Below the pieces are notes generated by a model, which saw nothing but the letters and a program-made list of their open reading frames with translations, did no database searches and was not told where the DNA came from. From NCBI GenBank assembly GCA_002837195.1, contig KZ478059.1:744001-808000 (forward strand): DNA of 64,000 nucleotides, read 5' to 3'. Of this stretch, positions 1-10,466 are shown in pieces. Position 1 is the stretch's first letter. The number at the start of each line of letters is the position of its first letter. Position numbers and translations under genes: made by a program. This stretch comes from Enterobacterales bacterium CwR94 (lineage in GTDB: Bacteria; Pseudomonadota; Gammaproteobacteria; Enterobacterales; Enterobacteriaceae).

Positions 1-68
1 ACGCCAATATGCGCCCATCCTTTTGCCGCCCCTGCGCCAAGCGCAAGCCCGATGCGTATTTCTCTCAT
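1..68 (-). CDS. rssA: RssA, patatin-like protein (N-terminal fragment)
   Basis: Only the first 22 codons lie in the window; the gene runs off the left edge. The reverse strand reads M-R-E-I-R-I-G-L-A-L-G-A-G-A-A-K-G-W-A-H-I-G, which matches the start of E. coli RssA, including the glycine-rich oxyanion-hole segment of patatin phospholipases. An AGAGG ribosome site lies just upstream of the ATG. In E. coli rssA also lies head-to-head with ychJ, so the neighbourhood supports the call. The catalytic serine and the rest of the protein cannot be seen. Confidence 0.85.
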   Translation of the reverse strand, partial: MREIRIGLALGAGAAKGWAHIG

Positions 69-161
69 TCAACCTCTGGTGACAAGGCACGTTTTCAATG
101 ACGTTAAGACCTGCTCTCAGGTAACATAGCGCCCTCTTTTTTATCTTGTATCGGAGTCACC

Positions 162-620
162 GTGAGCGATCAGTGTCCGTGTTGCAGCGGGTTGCAGTAT
201 AGCCTATGTTGCCAACCCTTTCTCAGCGGCGCAGCCCATGCTAAGACGCCAGAAAAGTTGATGCGTTCGCGCTACAGTGCCTGGGCCACTCAAAATGCTG
301 ACTATTTACTGGACACCTGGCACCCAAGCTGCAACACGCAGGATGCACGTGCCAGTATGGAAGCCAGTTTCTCCAGTACTCAATGGCTCTCTCTTAATGT
401 AATCAGTCATGAGGCTGGCCGCCACGAAAAAGAGGGTTTTGTCACCTTTTTTGCGGCTTATCTCGAAAACCAGCGACGTGGGGCGATTCACGAACGTTCA
501 CGCTTTCTTCGCGAGGGAGAACGCTGGTACTATATTGACGGAACGCTTCCCCAAACGGGACGCAATGATGCATGTCCGTGTGGATCAGGCAAAAAATATA
601 AGAAGTGCTGCGCGTCCTAA
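162..620 (+). CDS. ychJ: YchJ, SEC-C zinc-motif protein
   Basis: This 152-residue protein starts at GTG, with GGAG seven bases upstream. It carries a cysteine motif at each end: CPCCSG...CC at residues 5-17 and [13 protein letters not shown] at the C terminus. Both are SEC-C zinc-binding motifs, as also found at the C terminus of SecA. The middle is the NTF2-like YchJ domain. The cellular role of YchJ is not established. The gene is divergent from rssA and lies 51 bases before purU, the same arrangement as in E. coli. Confidence 0.93.
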   Translation: MSDQCPCCSGLQYSLCCQPFLSGAAHAKTPEKLMRSRYSAWATQNADYLLDTWHPSCNTQDARASMEASFSSTQWLSLNVISHEAGRHEKEGFVTFFAAYLENQRRGAIHERSRFLREGERWYYIDGTLPQTGRNDACPCGSGKKYKKCCAS

Positions 621-671
621 TACTGCGCCCCTATTCATCCCGTAATTCGTTAGACAGGATCCCAACAGCTC

Positions 672-1520
672 ATGCAAGCGCAAACACTGCAACGTAAGGT
701 ATTAAGGACTATCTGCCCTGATGCCAAAGGCCTTATCGCCAAAATCACTAACATCTGCTACAAGCACGAACTGAATATCGTGCAGAACAATGAATTCGTT
801 GATCATCGGACGGGACGCTTTTTTATGCGTACTGAACTGGAAGGGATTTTTAACGATGCCACGCTGTTAGCCGATTTAGACAGTGCATTACCAGCGGGGT
901 CTGTCCGTGAGTTACAGCCTGCAGGACGCCGTCGCGTCGTGATTTTAGTGACTAAAGAGGCGCATTGCCTCGGCGATCTGTTGATGAAGAGCGCCTACGG
1001 TGGTTTGGACGTCGAAATTGCCGCTGTAATTGGTAACCACGATACGTTGCAGACTCTGGTGGAGCGTTTTGATATTCCTTTCGTGCTGGTTAGTCATGAG
1101 GGATTAACCCGCGAAGAGCACGACAATCAGATGGCTGCGGAGATTGACCGCTATCAGCCTGATTACGTGGTTCTGGCAAAATACATGCGCGTATTAACAC
1201 CGGCTTTTGTCCAGCGCTATCCAAACCAGATTATCAATATCCATCACTCGTTCCTGCCGGCCTTTATTGGCGCACGCCCTTATCATCAGGCTTACGAGCG
1301 AGGTGTCAAAATCATCGGCGCCACGGCGCACTACGTAAATGACAACCTCGATGAAGGTCCCATCATCATGCAGGACGTTATCAACGTTGATCACAACTAC
1401 AGTGCTGATGACATGATGCGTGCAGGCCGAGACGTCGAGAAAAATGTGCTCAGTCGTGCACTGTATCAGGTACTGGCTCAACGCGTATTTGTTTACGGTA
1501 ACCGCACCATTATTCTGTAA
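672..1520 (+). CDS. purU: Formyltetrahydrofolate deformylase
   Basis: PurU hydrolyses 10-formyl-tetrahydrofolate to formate and tetrahydrofolate, which balances one-carbon units and feeds formate to PurT in purine synthesis. The 282 residues (E. coli 280) show an N-terminal ACT domain (about 8-85, 'RTICPDAKGLIAKIT') and a formyltransferase-fold catalytic domain. The latter contains the 'INIHHSFLPAFIGA' segment around residue 195-208, with the conserved Asn, His and a later Asp in 'NLDEGPII'. The gene follows ychJ and precedes the tRNA-Tyr operon, as in E. coli. Confidence 0.96.
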   Translation: MQAQTLQRKVLRTICPDAKGLIAKITNICYKHELNIVQNNEFVDHRTGRFFMRTELEGIFNDATLLADLDSALPAGSVRELQPAGRRRVVILVTKEAHCLGDLLMKSAYGGLDVEIAAVIGNHDTLQTLVERFDIPFVLVSHEGLTREEHDNQMAAEIDRYQPDYVVLAKYMRVLTPAFVQRYPNQIINIHHSFLPAFIGARPYHQAYERGVKIIGATAHYVNDNLDEGPIIMQDVINVDHNYSADDMMRAGRDVEKNVLSRALYQVLAQRVFVYGNRTIIL

Positions 1521-1586
1521 ATCGTTCATCTGAAAAGCACTGTGCTTTAAAAATCAGCAAACACACTCTTGTTGGATATTCAGTGC

Positions 1587-1614
1587 TTTACAGTGGCGCA
1601 TCATTTGTTATGAT
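1587..1614 (+). promoter_or_regulatory. Promoter of the tRNA-Tyr operon, stringent type
   Basis: TTTACA at 1587-1592 and TATGAT at 1609-1614 are separated by 16 bases. They are followed at once by a GC-rich discriminator (GCGCCGCGC). This is the layout of the E. coli tyrT promoter, a classic promoter under ppGpp and FIS control. The first tRNA begins 26 bases after the -10 box. Regulation here is inferred from that resemblance. Confidence 0.85.
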
Positions 1615-1640
1615 GCGCCGCGCTTAAAGGCAAGGCCAGT

Positions 1641-1725
<85 letters not shown>

Positions 1726-1770
1726 TCGCCTCTTCCTTTAGCAGCACACGATCAAAGCAATTCAAAATCT

Positions 1771-1835
<65 letters not shown>

Positions 1836-1855
<20 letters not shown>

Positions 1856-2109
1856 TCCTTCATACTGCAATACACTTTCCAGCGTCATCCCTTTTGCATA
1901 TTGCTGTGCAGGAGAAGGTCGAGAACCTTCGACAAGGTTCGAGTCGAGCGCAAGCGAGACAGCGTTGCCATAGGCAACGACCCGCAGGGCAAGGTGCGTA
2001 GCACCGCGTAATCCTTCTCCCACCACCATCCTGCATATTGCAATGCACTCCCCTAAAGATCCCTTTTGCATATTGCTGTGCGGGAGAAGGTCGAGAACCT
2101 TCGACAAGA
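1836..2109 (+). repeat. About 172-bp direct repeats carrying a tRNA-Tyr 3' end (tyrT/rtT-type)
   Basis: The last bases of tRNA copy 2 (from 1836) and the flank after it recur 173 bp later, from 2009. The blocks AATCCTTCTCCCACCACCA, CATAYTGCAATRCACT, CCCTTTTGCATATTGCTGTG and GGAGAAGGTCGAGAACC all repeat at a period of 172-173 bp. The first unit is complete; the second stops near 2109. E. coli tyrT is followed by similar repeats of about 178 bp, each holding a tRNA 3' end, which yield rtT RNA (171 nt). I infer the same origin. Confidence 0.85.
1911..2028 (+). ncRNA. Candidate rtT-like structured RNA segment
   Basis: GGAGAAGG at 1911-1918 can pair with CCTTCTCC at 2013-2020, which is followed by CACCACCA, so the segment mimics a tRNA acceptor end. 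Inside are three or four short hairpins: GTCGA/TCGAC after 1918, CGTTGCC-ATA-GGCAACG at 1963-1979, CCC-GCA-GGG at about 1981, and GGTGC-GTA-GCACC at 1993-2005. It lies downstream of the tRNAs in the same transcript. Whether a stable RNA accumulates cannot be told from sequence. Confidence 0.5.
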
Positions 2110-2170
2110 CATCCGCCTTGCGTTTCTGTTAACATCGCGCCATCAATAAATTGGTGAACAGGTTACCGAT

Positions 2171-2983
2171 ATGAAATTCATTTCCTTCAATATCAATGGA
2201 CTGCGCGCGCGCCCACATCAACTGGAAGCCCTGATTGAACAACATCAACCTGATGTGATTGGTCTGCAAGAAACGAAAGTTCATGATGATATGTTCCCAC
2301 TGGAGGACGTCGCAAAACTGGGCTATAACGTGTTTTATCATGGTCAGAAAGGCCACTATGGTGTTGCCCTGCTGACAAAAGCCCAGCCTGTTTCCGTACG
2401 CCGTGGCTTCCCCAATGATGGTGAAGAAGCCCAACGTCGTTTAATTATTGCCGAGATCCCTAGCCCGATTGGGAATATTACCGTCATTAATGGCTATTTC
2501 CCGCAGGGCGAAAGCCGTGACCATCCCACCAAATTCCCGGCAAAAGAGAAGTTTTATCAGGATCTTCAGGATTATTTGACCCACGAACTGGATGCGAACA
2601 ATCCAGTGCTGGTCATGGGTGATTTGAACATTAGCAGCACCGATCTTGATATCGGTATTGGTGAAGAGAGTCGCAAACGCTGGCTACGCACCGGCAAGTG
2701 CTCCTTCCTGCCTGAAGAGCGTGAATGGATGACCCGCTTAATGGGTTGGGGACTGATCGATACCTGGCGTGCACAGAATCCAGATGCCCAAGACCGATTT
2801 TCCTGGTTTGATTACCGTTCAAAAGGCTTTGATGATAACCGCGGCTTGCGCATCGATTTGGTGCTTGCTACGCCAGCGCTTGCAGACCGCTTATCGAGCA
2901 CAGGGATTGACTATGCCATTCGTAGCATGGAAAAACCGTCTGACCATGCGCCTATCTGGGCTGAGTTTGATTTGACGAAATGA
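2171..2983 (+). CDS. xthA: Exodeoxyribonuclease III
   Basis: XthA is the major AP endonuclease of base-excision repair and also a 3'-5' exonuclease and 3'-phosphatase. The 270-residue protein has all active-site marks of the family: Glu34 in LQETK, Asp151 and Asn153 in GDLNIS, and the terminal SDHAPIW with the catalytic Asp-His pair. Its stop codon overlaps the start of nudG (ATGA), so a DNA repair enzyme and a nucleotide-pool sanitiser are translationally coupled. Confidence 0.97.
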   Translation: MKFISFNINGLRARPHQLEALIEQHQPDVIGLQETKVHDDMFPLEDVAKLGYNVFYHGQKGHYGVALLTKAQPVSVRRGFPNDGEEAQRRLIIAEIPSPIGNITVINGYFPQGESRDHPTKFPAKEKFYQDLQDYLTHELDANNPVLVMGDLNISSTDLDIGIGEESRKRWLRTGKCSFLPEEREWMTRLMGWGLIDTWRAQNPDAQDRFSWFDYRSKGFDDNRGLRIDLVLATPALADRLSSTGIDYAIRSMEKPSDHAPIWAEFDLTK

Positions 2984-3381
2984 GTGTGCCGGTCATTGAG
3001 GTTGTCGCGGGCATTATCACTCGCGACAACCGTCTGTTATTGGCTCAGCGTGGTCACCAAAGTGACCAACCTGGATTATGGGAGTTTCCCGGCGGCAAGG
3101 TGGAGGCAGGTGAAACCCAGCCTGCAGCACTGCAGCGCGAGTTGTTAGAAGAACTGGGGATCGTCGCTGTTCCAGAACGCTATATTGCCAGCCACCGCCA
3201 TCCCATTGGCCAGCGTGTTATTCACCTACATGCCTGGCATGTCGCCAGCTTCGACGGAGAACCGCTACTGAACTGCCATCAAGCCTTTGCATGGGTGAAT
3301 GCCAGGGATGCCACGACTTACCCACTGGCACCGGCAGATATCCCACTCCTCACTGCCTTTATGACTCTCAACCTTATTTGA
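2980..3381 (+). CDS. nudG: CTP pyrophosphohydrolase, Nudix family (NudG)
   Basis: The protein has 133 residues (E. coli NudG 135) and a perfect Nudix box, GX5EX7REUXEEXGU, from 'GKVEAGE' to 'RELLEELGI' (about residues 37-59). E. coli NudG hydrolyses CTP, dCTP and 5-methyl- or oxidised pyrimidine nucleotides. The start overlaps the xthA stop by four bases (ATGA). The 3' end overlaps the convergent ynjH by eight bases. MutT is a paralog, but the pairing with ynjH and topB fits NudG. Confidence 0.92.
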   Translation: MSVPVIEVVAGIITRDNRLLLAQRGHQSDQPGLWEFPGGKVEAGETQPAALQRELLEELGIVAVPERYIASHRHPIGQRVIHLHAWHVASFDGEPLLNCHQAFAWVNARDATTYPLAPADIPLLTAFMTLNLI

Positions 3382-3664
3382 CGATACGCCAAATAAGGTT
3401 GTTGGTGCCCAGTGATTTTTCATCACGAACACATTGCAGTAGAACACCTTCAGATTTCACCACGGCGCCTTCCGTATACTGACGATTTTCAAACACACAA
3501 CAACGCAGGCAAGGTGCTTCGCGATCGGTATTTTGCGTCCAGGCTTCAGGGGGTAAATCGACAATCACATCGGTATTGCCACGGCGATCGTGCTGCGGCT
3601 GTGCTAACGCGCTGGCAGACAGGCCAACAAGAAAAATTAGCGCCCAGGAGCGAGTTCTCATCAT
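3374..3664 (-). CDS. ynjH: YnjH, small exported cysteine protein
   Basis: This 96-residue protein has a clear signal peptide (basic start, then 'WALIFLVGLSASALAQ', cleavage expected near residue 22). The mature part contains CLRCC and a later LQC, a cysteine pattern shared with E. coli YnjH (DUF1496). No function is known. Two successive ATG codons could serve as the start. The first shares one base with the topB stop (TGATG), so ynjH is probably cotranscribed with selD-topB. gdhA and ynjI, which lie between these genes in E. coli, are absent here. Confidence 0.88.
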   Translation of the reverse strand: MMRTRSWALIFLVGLSASALAQPQHDRRGNTDVIVDLPPEAWTQNTDREAPCLRCCVFENRQYTEGAVVKSEGVLLQCVRDEKSLGTNNLIWRIVK

Positions 3665-5577
3665 CAGGTTTCCTTTTCTTTCGCGGTTGTTCGTTTCCGC
3701 CTGGTTTTCTTTTCCGGCGCCTGGACTCCACGGAAAGCCTGTATAGCAGGTTGTATGCGCGCCTGGTGGATAATCCCTTGCAGGGTTTCAACCAATGGGT
3801 GCATAAAATCCTGATAGCGGCAGGCCTTTTCACTGATGCGCGTTAACGTGGATTCCCAGTGCGCAGTCATATCGGGGTGCGCTGCAATATCGGGCAAAGA
3901 GTGAATCAATGCCCGTCCAGCATCACTGGAATGAATATAGCGACCCTTTTTGTATAAAAATGAACGCCTGAAGAGTAATTCAATGATCCCGGCACGCGTT
4001 GCTTCCGTACCTAATCCATCGGTCGCACGCAGCACTTTCTTTAATTCTTTATCCTGAACAAACCGTGCAATCCCTGTCATCGCAGAGAGCAGTGTGGCAT
4101 CGGTAAAGGGGCGCGGCGGTTGCGTCTGCTTCTCTAGCACCTCGCCTTTCTCACACAACAATTCATCCCCTTTTGCCACAATCGGCAGTGGCGTACCGTC
4201 GTTTTCTTCATCGCGCTCCTTGCTACCCAGCAAGGCCCGCCAACCGGCCTCAGCCAAAAAACGCGCTTTCGCGACAAACTTGCCACCCGCAATATCTAAC
4301 TCAATCACGCATTTGCGAAAGACGGCATCAGGACAAAACTGCATCAGATACTGGCGTGCGACCAGTTCGTAAATTTTGTCCTCATCCGGTGTGAGATTGA
4401 CAGCGCTGCTTCGCGCGGTGGGAATAATGGCATGGTGCGCATCCACTTTTTTATCGTCCCAACAGCGGTTCTTACGATCGGCATCAAAATCGCCGGGCGT
4501 CGTTAGCCCAGGTTGATGCGCCGCAATGGCATTGAGGACCGCATGGCGTCCGGCATAATGCTCATCGGGCAGGTAACGGCTGTCTGAACGTGGATAGGTG
4601 ATCAGTTTGTGGGTCTCATACAAACGCTGACAAACATCCAACACCTTTTGCGCTGACAGTCCGTAGCGTTTCGCGGCTTCAATTTGTAATGTCGACAGCG
4701 ACCAGGGCAGCGGTGCGGTATCATTTTCACGCTTGTCTTGATAACTCGTCACCCAGGCCGGCTGCCCCTCAATACGGGTCACGACGTGGCTGGCAAGCGG
4801 CCGATGTAATAAGCGCCCTTCTTCATCCTGATAAGGTTCGCAGGATTCACTGGGCTGCCACGTCGCAACAAATCGCTCATTTGCAGGGGTGACGATATGC
4901 GCCTTCACTTCATAAAAGGCTTTGGCGACGAAATTTTCAATGTCTTCGTCACGGCGCACCACCAGCCCCAGCACTGGTGTTTGCACACGCCCCACGGACA
5001 GCACGCCATCGTAGCCTGCCCGGCGTCCTAACAGCGTCCAGGCACGCGTCATGTTAATGCCGTATAGCCAATCCGCGCGCGAACGGGCTAAGGCAGAAAC
5101 ACATAACGGAATGAATTCACGGTTGGCGCGCAGACGGCCGATCGCCCTTTCTACCGCCTGTGGATTGAGATCATTAATCAGGCAGCGCATGACGTTGTCA
5201 CGTTTGTCTGCTGCCAGAGACAAATACTCCAGCACCTCATCGACCAGCAATTGCCCTTCTCGATCCGGGTCACCCGCGTGGACGACTTCTGTCGCGCGAC
5301 CCAGCAGATCTTTGATGACATTAAGCTGTTTAGCCACTGACGGGCGCGGTTGAAGTTGCCATTTTTCAGGAATAATCGGTAAGTCCGCCAAATTCCAACG
5401 CGCATAGCGGGGATCATATTTATCCGGCTCAACCTGCTCTAATAAATGCCCAACACACCATGTGACCATCTGATCGTTGCCACATTGAATGTAGCCATCA
5501 CCTCGCCGATGCGGTTTGGGCAACACATCGGCAATCGCGCGGGCAAGACTGGGTTTTTCTGCAATAAATAAGCGCAT
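3664..5577 (-). CDS. topB: DNA topoisomerase III
   Basis: This type IA topoisomerase decatenates DNA and resolves replication intermediates. At 637 residues it is slightly shorter than the E. coli enzyme. The TOPRIM domain shows Glu7 (AEKPS) and Asp103/Asp105/Glu107 in GDPDREG. The active tyrosine is Tyr328 in [12 protein letters not shown], the same numbering as in E. coli. The C-terminal tail is basic ('[13 protein letters not shown]'), suited to DNA binding. It starts 13 bases after selD and ends on the ynjH start, so selD-topB-ynjH look like one operon. Confidence 0.97.
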   Translation of the reverse strand: MRLFIAEKPSLARAIADVLPKPHRRGDGYIQCGNDQMVTWCVGHLLEQVEPDKYDPRYARWNLADLPIIPEKWQLQPRPSVAKQLNVIKDLLGRATEVVHAGDPDREGQLLVDEVLEYLSLAADKRDNVMRCLINDLNPQAVERAIGRLRANREFIPLCVSALARSRADWLYGINMTRAWTLLGRRAGYDGVLSVGRVQTPVLGLVVRRDEDIENFVAKAFYEVKAHIVTPANERFVATWQPSESCEPYQDEEGRLLHRPLASHVVTRIEGQPAWVTSYQDKRENDTAPLPWSLSTLQIEAAKRYGLSAQKVLDVCQRLYETHKLITYPRSDSRYLPDEHYAGRHAVLNAIAAHQPGLTTPGDFDADRKNRCWDDKKVDAHHAIIPTARSSAVNLTPDEDKIYELVARQYLMQFCPDAVFRKCVIELDIAGGKFVAKARFLAEAGWRALLGSKERDEENDGTPLPIVAKGDELLCEKGEVLEKQTQPPRPFTDATLLSAMTGIARFVQDKELKKVLRATDGLGTEATRAGIIELLFRRSFLYKKGRYIHSSDAGRALIHSLPDIAAHPDMTAHWESTLTRISEKACRYQDFMHPLVETLQGIIHQARIQPAIQAFRGVQAPEKKTRRKRTTAKEKET

Positions 5578-5590
5578 TCAGGCAACTCAA

Positions 5591-6634
5591 TTAGTCAATA
5601 ACGTCTATTAATGCGCGGGAATCCTCTCTGGCGTGCAGAGAACCAATGGTCGCCAGGGTTATTCCTGCCGATGCAGCAATATGGCGCACCTGCTCTTCCG
5701 CCTCAGGGGCCACCGCAAGCAGTAATCCTCCCGAGGTTTGCGGGTCGCAAAGTAACTGACGCTGCTCATCGCTAAGCGCACCGATCAGATGACCATAGCT
5801 GGCAAAATTTCTCTCTGTGCCGCCGGGGACCGCGCCCAACGACATGTACTCTTTCACACCCGGAAGACAAGGCACATCAGAAAAAACCACTTCTGCACGC
5901 ACATCAGAACCTTGGCACATCTCGCTCAGATGCCCCAACAGACCAAAGCCTGTGACATCAGTCATCGCCGAGACACCCGGCACATCAGCCAGTTGTGCCC
6001 CCATTTTGTTGAGTTGTGTCATCACTTCGGTGGCGAGTCCCTGATGCTCGGGACGTAACAATCCTTTCTTCTCTGCGGTGGTTAATATGCCGATGCCCAG
6101 CGGCTTGCTCAGCATTAAGTGGCTACCCGCGCGCGCCGCACTGTTCTTTTTGACGCTGGCCGTCGGGACGATTCCGGTTACGGCCAGGCCAAAAATAGGT
6201 TCAGGCGCATCAATGGAGTGCCCTCCCGCCAGTGCAATCCCGGCAGCCTGACAGGCTGCCCGCCCCCCTTCAATCACTTCTCGCGCAATCTCAGGCGACA
6301 GGACGTTGATTGGCCAGCCCAGAATGGCAATCGCCATAATGGGTCTGCCTCCCATCGCATAGATGTCACTTATCGCGTTGGTCGCCGCAATGCGCCCAAA
6401 ATCCCGTGGGTCGTCGACAATGGGCATAAAAAAATCGGTGGTGCTGACCACTGCGGTGCCGTTGCCTAAATCGTAAACGGCCGCATCGTCACGCGTTTCA
6501 TTGCCTACCAGCAAGTGAGGATCACGAAAGGGAGCAAGTTCAGAATGCAGTATTGTTTCCAATACTTGCGGGGAAATTTTACAACCGCAACCCGCACCAT
6601 GGCTGTATTGCGTTAGACGAATTTTTTCGTTCAC
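5591..6634 (-). CDS. selD: Selenophosphate synthetase
   Basis: SelD makes selenophosphate from selenide and ATP for selenocysteine and selenouridine synthesis. I start it at a GTG preceded by AGGAGGTGTCC, giving 347 residues as in E. coli. An upstream ATG would add 37 residues that have no homology. The catalytic motif HGAGCGCK places Cys16 and Lys19 as expected; the residue is an ordinary cysteine, not a TGA-coded selenocysteine. The AIR-synthase-like '[14 protein letters not shown]' and 'DPQTSGGLL' segments are intact. Confidence 0.96.
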   Translation of the reverse strand: MNEKIRLTQYSHGAGCGCKISPQVLETILHSELAPFRDPHLLVGNETRDDAAVYDLGNGTAVVSTTDFFMPIVDDPRDFGRIAATNAISDIYAMGGRPIMAIAILGWPINVLSPEIAREVIEGGRAACQAAGIALAGGHSIDAPEPIFGLAVTGIVPTASVKKNSAARAGSHLMLSKPLGIGILTTAEKKGLLRPEHQGLATEVMTQLNKMGAQLADVPGVSAMTDVTGFGLLGHLSEMCQGSDVRAEVVFSDVPCLPGVKEYMSLGAVPGGTERNFASYGHLIGALSDEQRQLLCDPQTSGGLLLAVAPEAEEQVRHIAASAGITLATIGSLHAREDSRALIDVID

Positions 6635-6772
6635 GGACACCTCCTGTCGTCGATTCTGGCGGCTATGGTACCCCGAAGCGTCCTGCGTGATAAGTCTGAG
6701 ACTTAAGAAGAAGGGAATGCGCCACAGGAATGCAGGATCGCTCACAACCCTGCACTGCCTGACTAATACGGC

Positions 6773-7327
6773 TTAGAAATAGGAAACAAAAGGTGTGCTA
6801 TCGACGGGTGACCATTGCGTTGAGGCTTTTAATTGCGGGGTGCCTAAATAGAGAAAGCCGACGATCTTATCGTTATCGTCCCGGCATCCAAACGCCTTAC
6901 GTACCTCGCTGTTTTCTGTCCAGGCACCGCTGCGCCAAATACCGTTAAACCCTTGCGCCAGGGCAGCCATTTGCATCGCCATCACAGCGCAACCGGCAGA
7001 CACCAGCTGTTCCCAGTGTGGGGCTTTCTCACTTGGCTGATGCCATGCCACAACGGTGATGATCATCGGTGCACGAAAAGGCGCATTCTTTGCTTTTTCA
7101 ATGGCTTTTTTATCTATGCTTTGCGCAACGGCTTCACGCTCAAACAGCGAACTGAGACGCTTGCGGCCTTCCCCTTCAACAATATGGAAACGCCAGGGTT
7201 GTAACGTGCCGTGATCTGGCGCGCGCATTCCCGCTTGCAAAATGTTCTGCAACGCGTCTCCCGCTGGCGCGGGATCGGTCAAACGTGCGGCAGAACGGCG
7301 ATTAATCAATAACTCCAGTGCATCCAT
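6773..7327 (-). CDS. ydjA: Nitroreductase-family protein YdjA
   Basis: A 184-residue FMN-dependent nitroreductase-fold protein. The N terminus '[16 protein letters not shown]' with RRS, the '[12 protein letters not shown]' segment and 'GFLYLGTP' are FMN-contact regions of the family. It matches E. coli YdjA closely and in length. AGGAGAG precedes the ATG. The physiological substrate is not known. It is divergent from sppA; the 178 bp between them should carry both promoters. Confidence 0.94.
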   Translation of the reverse strand: MDALELLINRRSAARLTDPAPAGDALQNILQAGMRAPDHGTLQPWRFHIVEGEGRKRLSSLFEREAVAQSIDKKAIEKAKNAPFRAPMIITVVAWHQPSEKAPHWEQLVSAGCAVMAMQMAALAQGFNGIWRSGAWTENSEVRKAFGCRDDNDKIVGFLYLGTPQLKASTQWSPVDSTPFVSYF

Positions 7328-7505
7328 TGACGCTCTCCTGATAGTGATATGCCTTTGTTTTCACGCTAACACAGACCGCTGTTTTGTTACAGCTTCCCAC
7401 GTTTTCCTGCTGACAATCGCGCGTCCCCCCTTTAGGATGGGTGCTTTGTAGCCTCAGTGAGGCTCAACGTCCAGAATGGACACCTTTTGCGAGGATGGAG
7501 AGTAC

Positions 7506-9359
7506 ATGCACATGCTTTGGCGAATCATCGCCGGTTTTTTTAAGTGGACCTGGCGTCTTCTAAACTTTATTCGTGAGCTGGTGCTCAATATTTTCTTTAT
7601 TTTTCTTATTCTGGTGGCGGTAGGTGTCTGGTTCCAATACAACAGCGCCACGACACCTGCAGACGTTACCCAGGGTGCACTGCGCCTGAACTTAAGCGGT
7701 GTCATTGTCGATAAACCCTCTGTCAGCAACAAAATCAGTAAATTAGGCCGCCAATTACTGGGCGCCAGCGGCGATAAGTTGAAAGAAAATTCGCTGTTTG
7801 ATGTGGTTGCTGCGATACGTCAGGCAAAAGACGATAAAAATATTACGGGCATCGTTCTGGATCTGAATGATTTCGCCGGGGGTGATCAACCCTCCATGCA
7901 ATATATTGGTAAAACCCTGCGCGAGTTCCGCGACAGTGGCAAACCGGTTTACGCCATGGGCAATGCCTACAGCCAGGCACAATACTATCTAGCCAGTTAT
8001 GCCAATAAGGTTTATCTGTCGCCGCAGGGCGTTGTCGATTTGCACGGTTTTGCCACCAATGGCCTCTACTACAAATCGTTACTCGATAAATTAAAAGTAA
8101 ACGCTCACGTGTTCCGCGTCGGCACCTATAAGTCTGCGGTTGAGCCCTTCCTGCGTGATGATATGTCGCCTGAAGCACGTGAGGCGGATAGCCGTTGGAT
8201 TGGCGGGCTGTGGCAGAATTACCTGAATACCGTGGCGGCAAACCGTCAGATTACGCCGCAACAGCTCTTCCCGGGTGCAGAGGGTATTATTGCTGGCTTA
8301 CAACAAAACAGCGGCGATACCGCGCGCTACGCAGAGCAGAACAAGTTGGTTGATGTCCTCACCACCCGCGCTGATTTTGATACTGCAATGGGCAAAGTCT
8401 TTGGCTGGAATAAGCAGGCACGAGATTACAATCAAACCAGTATCTACGATTACCCGATTAAAGATAACAGCACAGGCCAGGGCAATATTGCCGTTGTCAT
8501 GGTCAACGGTGCCATTATGGATGGTGAAGAGACTCCGGGTGCCGTAGGTGGCGACACCACCGCAATGGAAATTCGCGATGCGCGTCTTGATCCGGCGATC
8601 AAAGCCATTGTGTTGCGCGTTAACAGCCCTGGCGGCAGCGTAACGGCATCGGAAACCATCCGTGAAGAGTTGGCTGCCGCGAAAGCTGCTGGCAAACCTG
8701 TCGTGGTATCGATGGGCGGCATGGCGGCTTCTGGCGGTTATTGGGTATCAACGCCGGCGGACTACATTGTTGCCAGCCCCAGTACTTTAACCGGTTCCAT
8801 CGGCATCTTTGGGGTTATCAATACCGTTGAGAATACCCTGGACAGCGTAGGCGTCCACACGGATGGGGTTGCAACCTCTCCATTGGCAGACATTGCTGTC
8901 ACCAAAGCCTTACCGCCGCAAGTACAACAAATGATGCAAATCAGCATTGAAAGTGGTTATCGGAACTTTGTTAATCTAGTGGCGACATCCCGGAGTAAAA
9001 CACCGGAGCAAATCGATGCTATCGCTCAGGGTCACGTTTGGACCGGCAGCGATGCTAAAGGGAACGGTTTGGTTGACGCACTGGGTGATTTTGATGACGC
9101 CGTGGCAAAAGCCGCCGCCCTCGCCAAAGTCGACAAGCCCCACCTTAACTGGTACCAGGAAGATCCCAGCATGTTTGATCTGCTGCTGAGCCAGATGAAC
9201 GTTTCTATTCACGCGATGTTGCCTGATACGTTGAGTGCCCTGCTGCCTGCGCCCGCCAGCGCAACGTTGAAAGCGTTGAAGCAAACGGCACTGTATGAAC
9301 AACTGAACGATCCGCAAAATCGCTACGCACTTTGCCTGACCTGTGGTCAAGTGAACTAA
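7506..9359 (+). CDS. sppA: Protease IV, signal peptide peptidase
   Basis: SppA is an inner-membrane serine protease that degrades cleaved signal peptides in the periplasm. I start at the ATG at 7506, after GGAGAG, giving 617 residues (E. coli 618); the longer frame to 7476 lacks a ribosome site. One membrane anchor lies at about residues 26-45. The tandem protease halves are complete. The catalytic dyad is Lys209 (VGTYKSAVEPF) and Ser409 (GGMAASGGYW), numbered exactly as in E. coli. Confidence 0.97.
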   Translation: MHMLWRIIAGFFKWTWRLLNFIRELVLNIFFIFLILVAVGVWFQYNSATTPADVTQGALRLNLSGVIVDKPSVSNKISKLGRQLLGASGDKLKENSLFDVVAAIRQAKDDKNITGIVLDLNDFAGGDQPSMQYIGKTLREFRDSGKPVYAMGNAYSQAQYYLASYANKVYLSPQGVVDLHGFATNGLYYKSLLDKLKVNAHVFRVGTYKSAVEPFLRDDMSPEAREADSRWIGGLWQNYLNTVAANRQITPQQLFPGAEGIIAGLQQNSGDTARYAEQNKLVDVLTTRADFDTAMGKVFGWNKQARDYNQTSIYDYPIKDNSTGQGNIAVVMVNGAIMDGEETPGAVGGDTTAMEIRDARLDPAIKAIVLRVNSPGGSVTASETIREELAAAKAAGKPVVVSMGGMAASGGYWVSTPADYIVASPSTLTGSIGIFGVINTVENTLDSVGVHTDGVATSPLADIAVTKALPPQVQQMMQISIESGYRNFVNLVATSRSKTPEQIDAIAQGHVWTGSDAKGNGLVDALGDFDDAVAKAAALAKVDKPHLNWYQEDPSMFDLLLSQMNVSIHAMLPDTLSALLPAPASATLKALKQTALYEQLNDPQNRYALCLTCGQVN

Positions 9360-9440
9360 CCTGTTACAGCCCGGCCGCTGGTCGGGCTGCATTTCCTGTC
9401 GTTTCCCCCTATAATCCGCTCTTCTCATTGAGGGGTGATA

Positions 9441-10457
9441 ATGCAAAAGAAATCTATTTACGTTGCCTATACGGGCGGAACCATCGGTATGCAACGTTCT
9501 GAGCAAGGGTATGTGCCAGTATCCGGGCATCTGCAACAAGAACTGGCAAAAATGCCAGAGTTCCATCGTCCTGAGATGCCTGATTTCACCATCCATGAAT
9601 ATCAGCCGCTGATTGATTCCTCTGATATGACGCCGCAAGACTGGCAGGCAATCGCCAACGATATCCGCGACAATTATGATCATTACGACGGGTTCGTTAT
9701 CCTGCATGGCACAGATACCATGGCGTTTACCGCGTCTGCGCTCTCCTTTATGTTGGAGAACCTCGCAAAGCCTGTGATTGTGACAGGATCGCAAATTCCT
9801 CTGGCAGAGTTACGCTCTGACGGCCAACAAAATCTGTTGAATTCCCTGTTTGTTGCCGCAAATTATCCGATTAATGAAGTCACATTGTTTTTTAACAACA
9901 CGCTGTATCGCGGCAATCGCACGACCAAAGCCCATGCCGACGGCTTTAACGCCTTTGCCTCTCCAAACCTGCAGCCTTTACTCGAAGCCGGTATACATAT
10001 TCGCAAACTCGGTACACCGGCAGCACCGCCCGCGCAAGGTCCACTGGTGGTTCACCCGATCACGCCGCAGCCCATTGGCGTGGTCACAATCTACCCCGGT
10101 ATTTCCGCCGATGTGGTGCGCAACTTCCTGCAGCAACCGGTGAAGGCGCTAATTTTACGCTCCTACGGCGTGGGCAATGCCCCGCAAAACGGCGAGTTCC
10201 TGACCGAGTTAAAAGACGCCTCTGCGCGCGGTATCGTGGTGGTCAATTTGACGCAGTGTATGTCCGGGAAGGTGAACATGGGTGGCTATGCCACCGGTAA
10301 TGCGCTGGCTCATGCTGGCGTCATCAGCGGCTATGACCTGACCGTCGAAGCGACGCTCACCAAATTGCACTATTTGTTAAGCCAGGATTTGAGCAGCGAT
10401 GATGTTCGTCGGCTAATGCAGCAAAATCTGCGCGGTGAGTTAACCCCTAACGAATAA
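9441..10457 (+). CDS. ansA: Cytoplasmic L-asparaginase I
   Basis: AnsA hydrolyses L-asparagine to aspartate and ammonia in the cytoplasm. The ATG at 9441 follows GAGGGG and gives 338 residues, equal to E. coli. A GTG six bases upstream is unlikely, because it overlaps the ribosome site. The two threonine motifs are present: YTGGTIGMQ (Thr14) and ILHGTDTMAFTAS (about residue 89). There is no signal peptide, which separates it from periplasmic AnsB. It ends nine bases before pncA, so the two form an operon. Confidence 0.96.
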   Translation: MQKKSIYVAYTGGTIGMQRSEQGYVPVSGHLQQELAKMPEFHRPEMPDFTIHEYQPLIDSSDMTPQDWQAIANDIRDNYDHYDGFVILHGTDTMAFTASALSFMLENLAKPVIVTGSQIPLAELRSDGQQNLLNSLFVAANYPINEVTLFFNNTLYRGNRTTKAHADGFNAFASPNLQPLLEAGIHIRKLGTPAAPPAQGPLVVHPITPQPIGVVTIYPGISADVVRNFLQQPVKALILRSYGVGNAPQNGEFLTELKDASARGIVVVNLTQCMSGKVNMGGYATGNALAHAGVISGYDLTVEATLTKLHYLLSQDLSSDDVRRLMQQNLRGELTPNE

Positions 10458-10466
10458 GGAGCTCGC

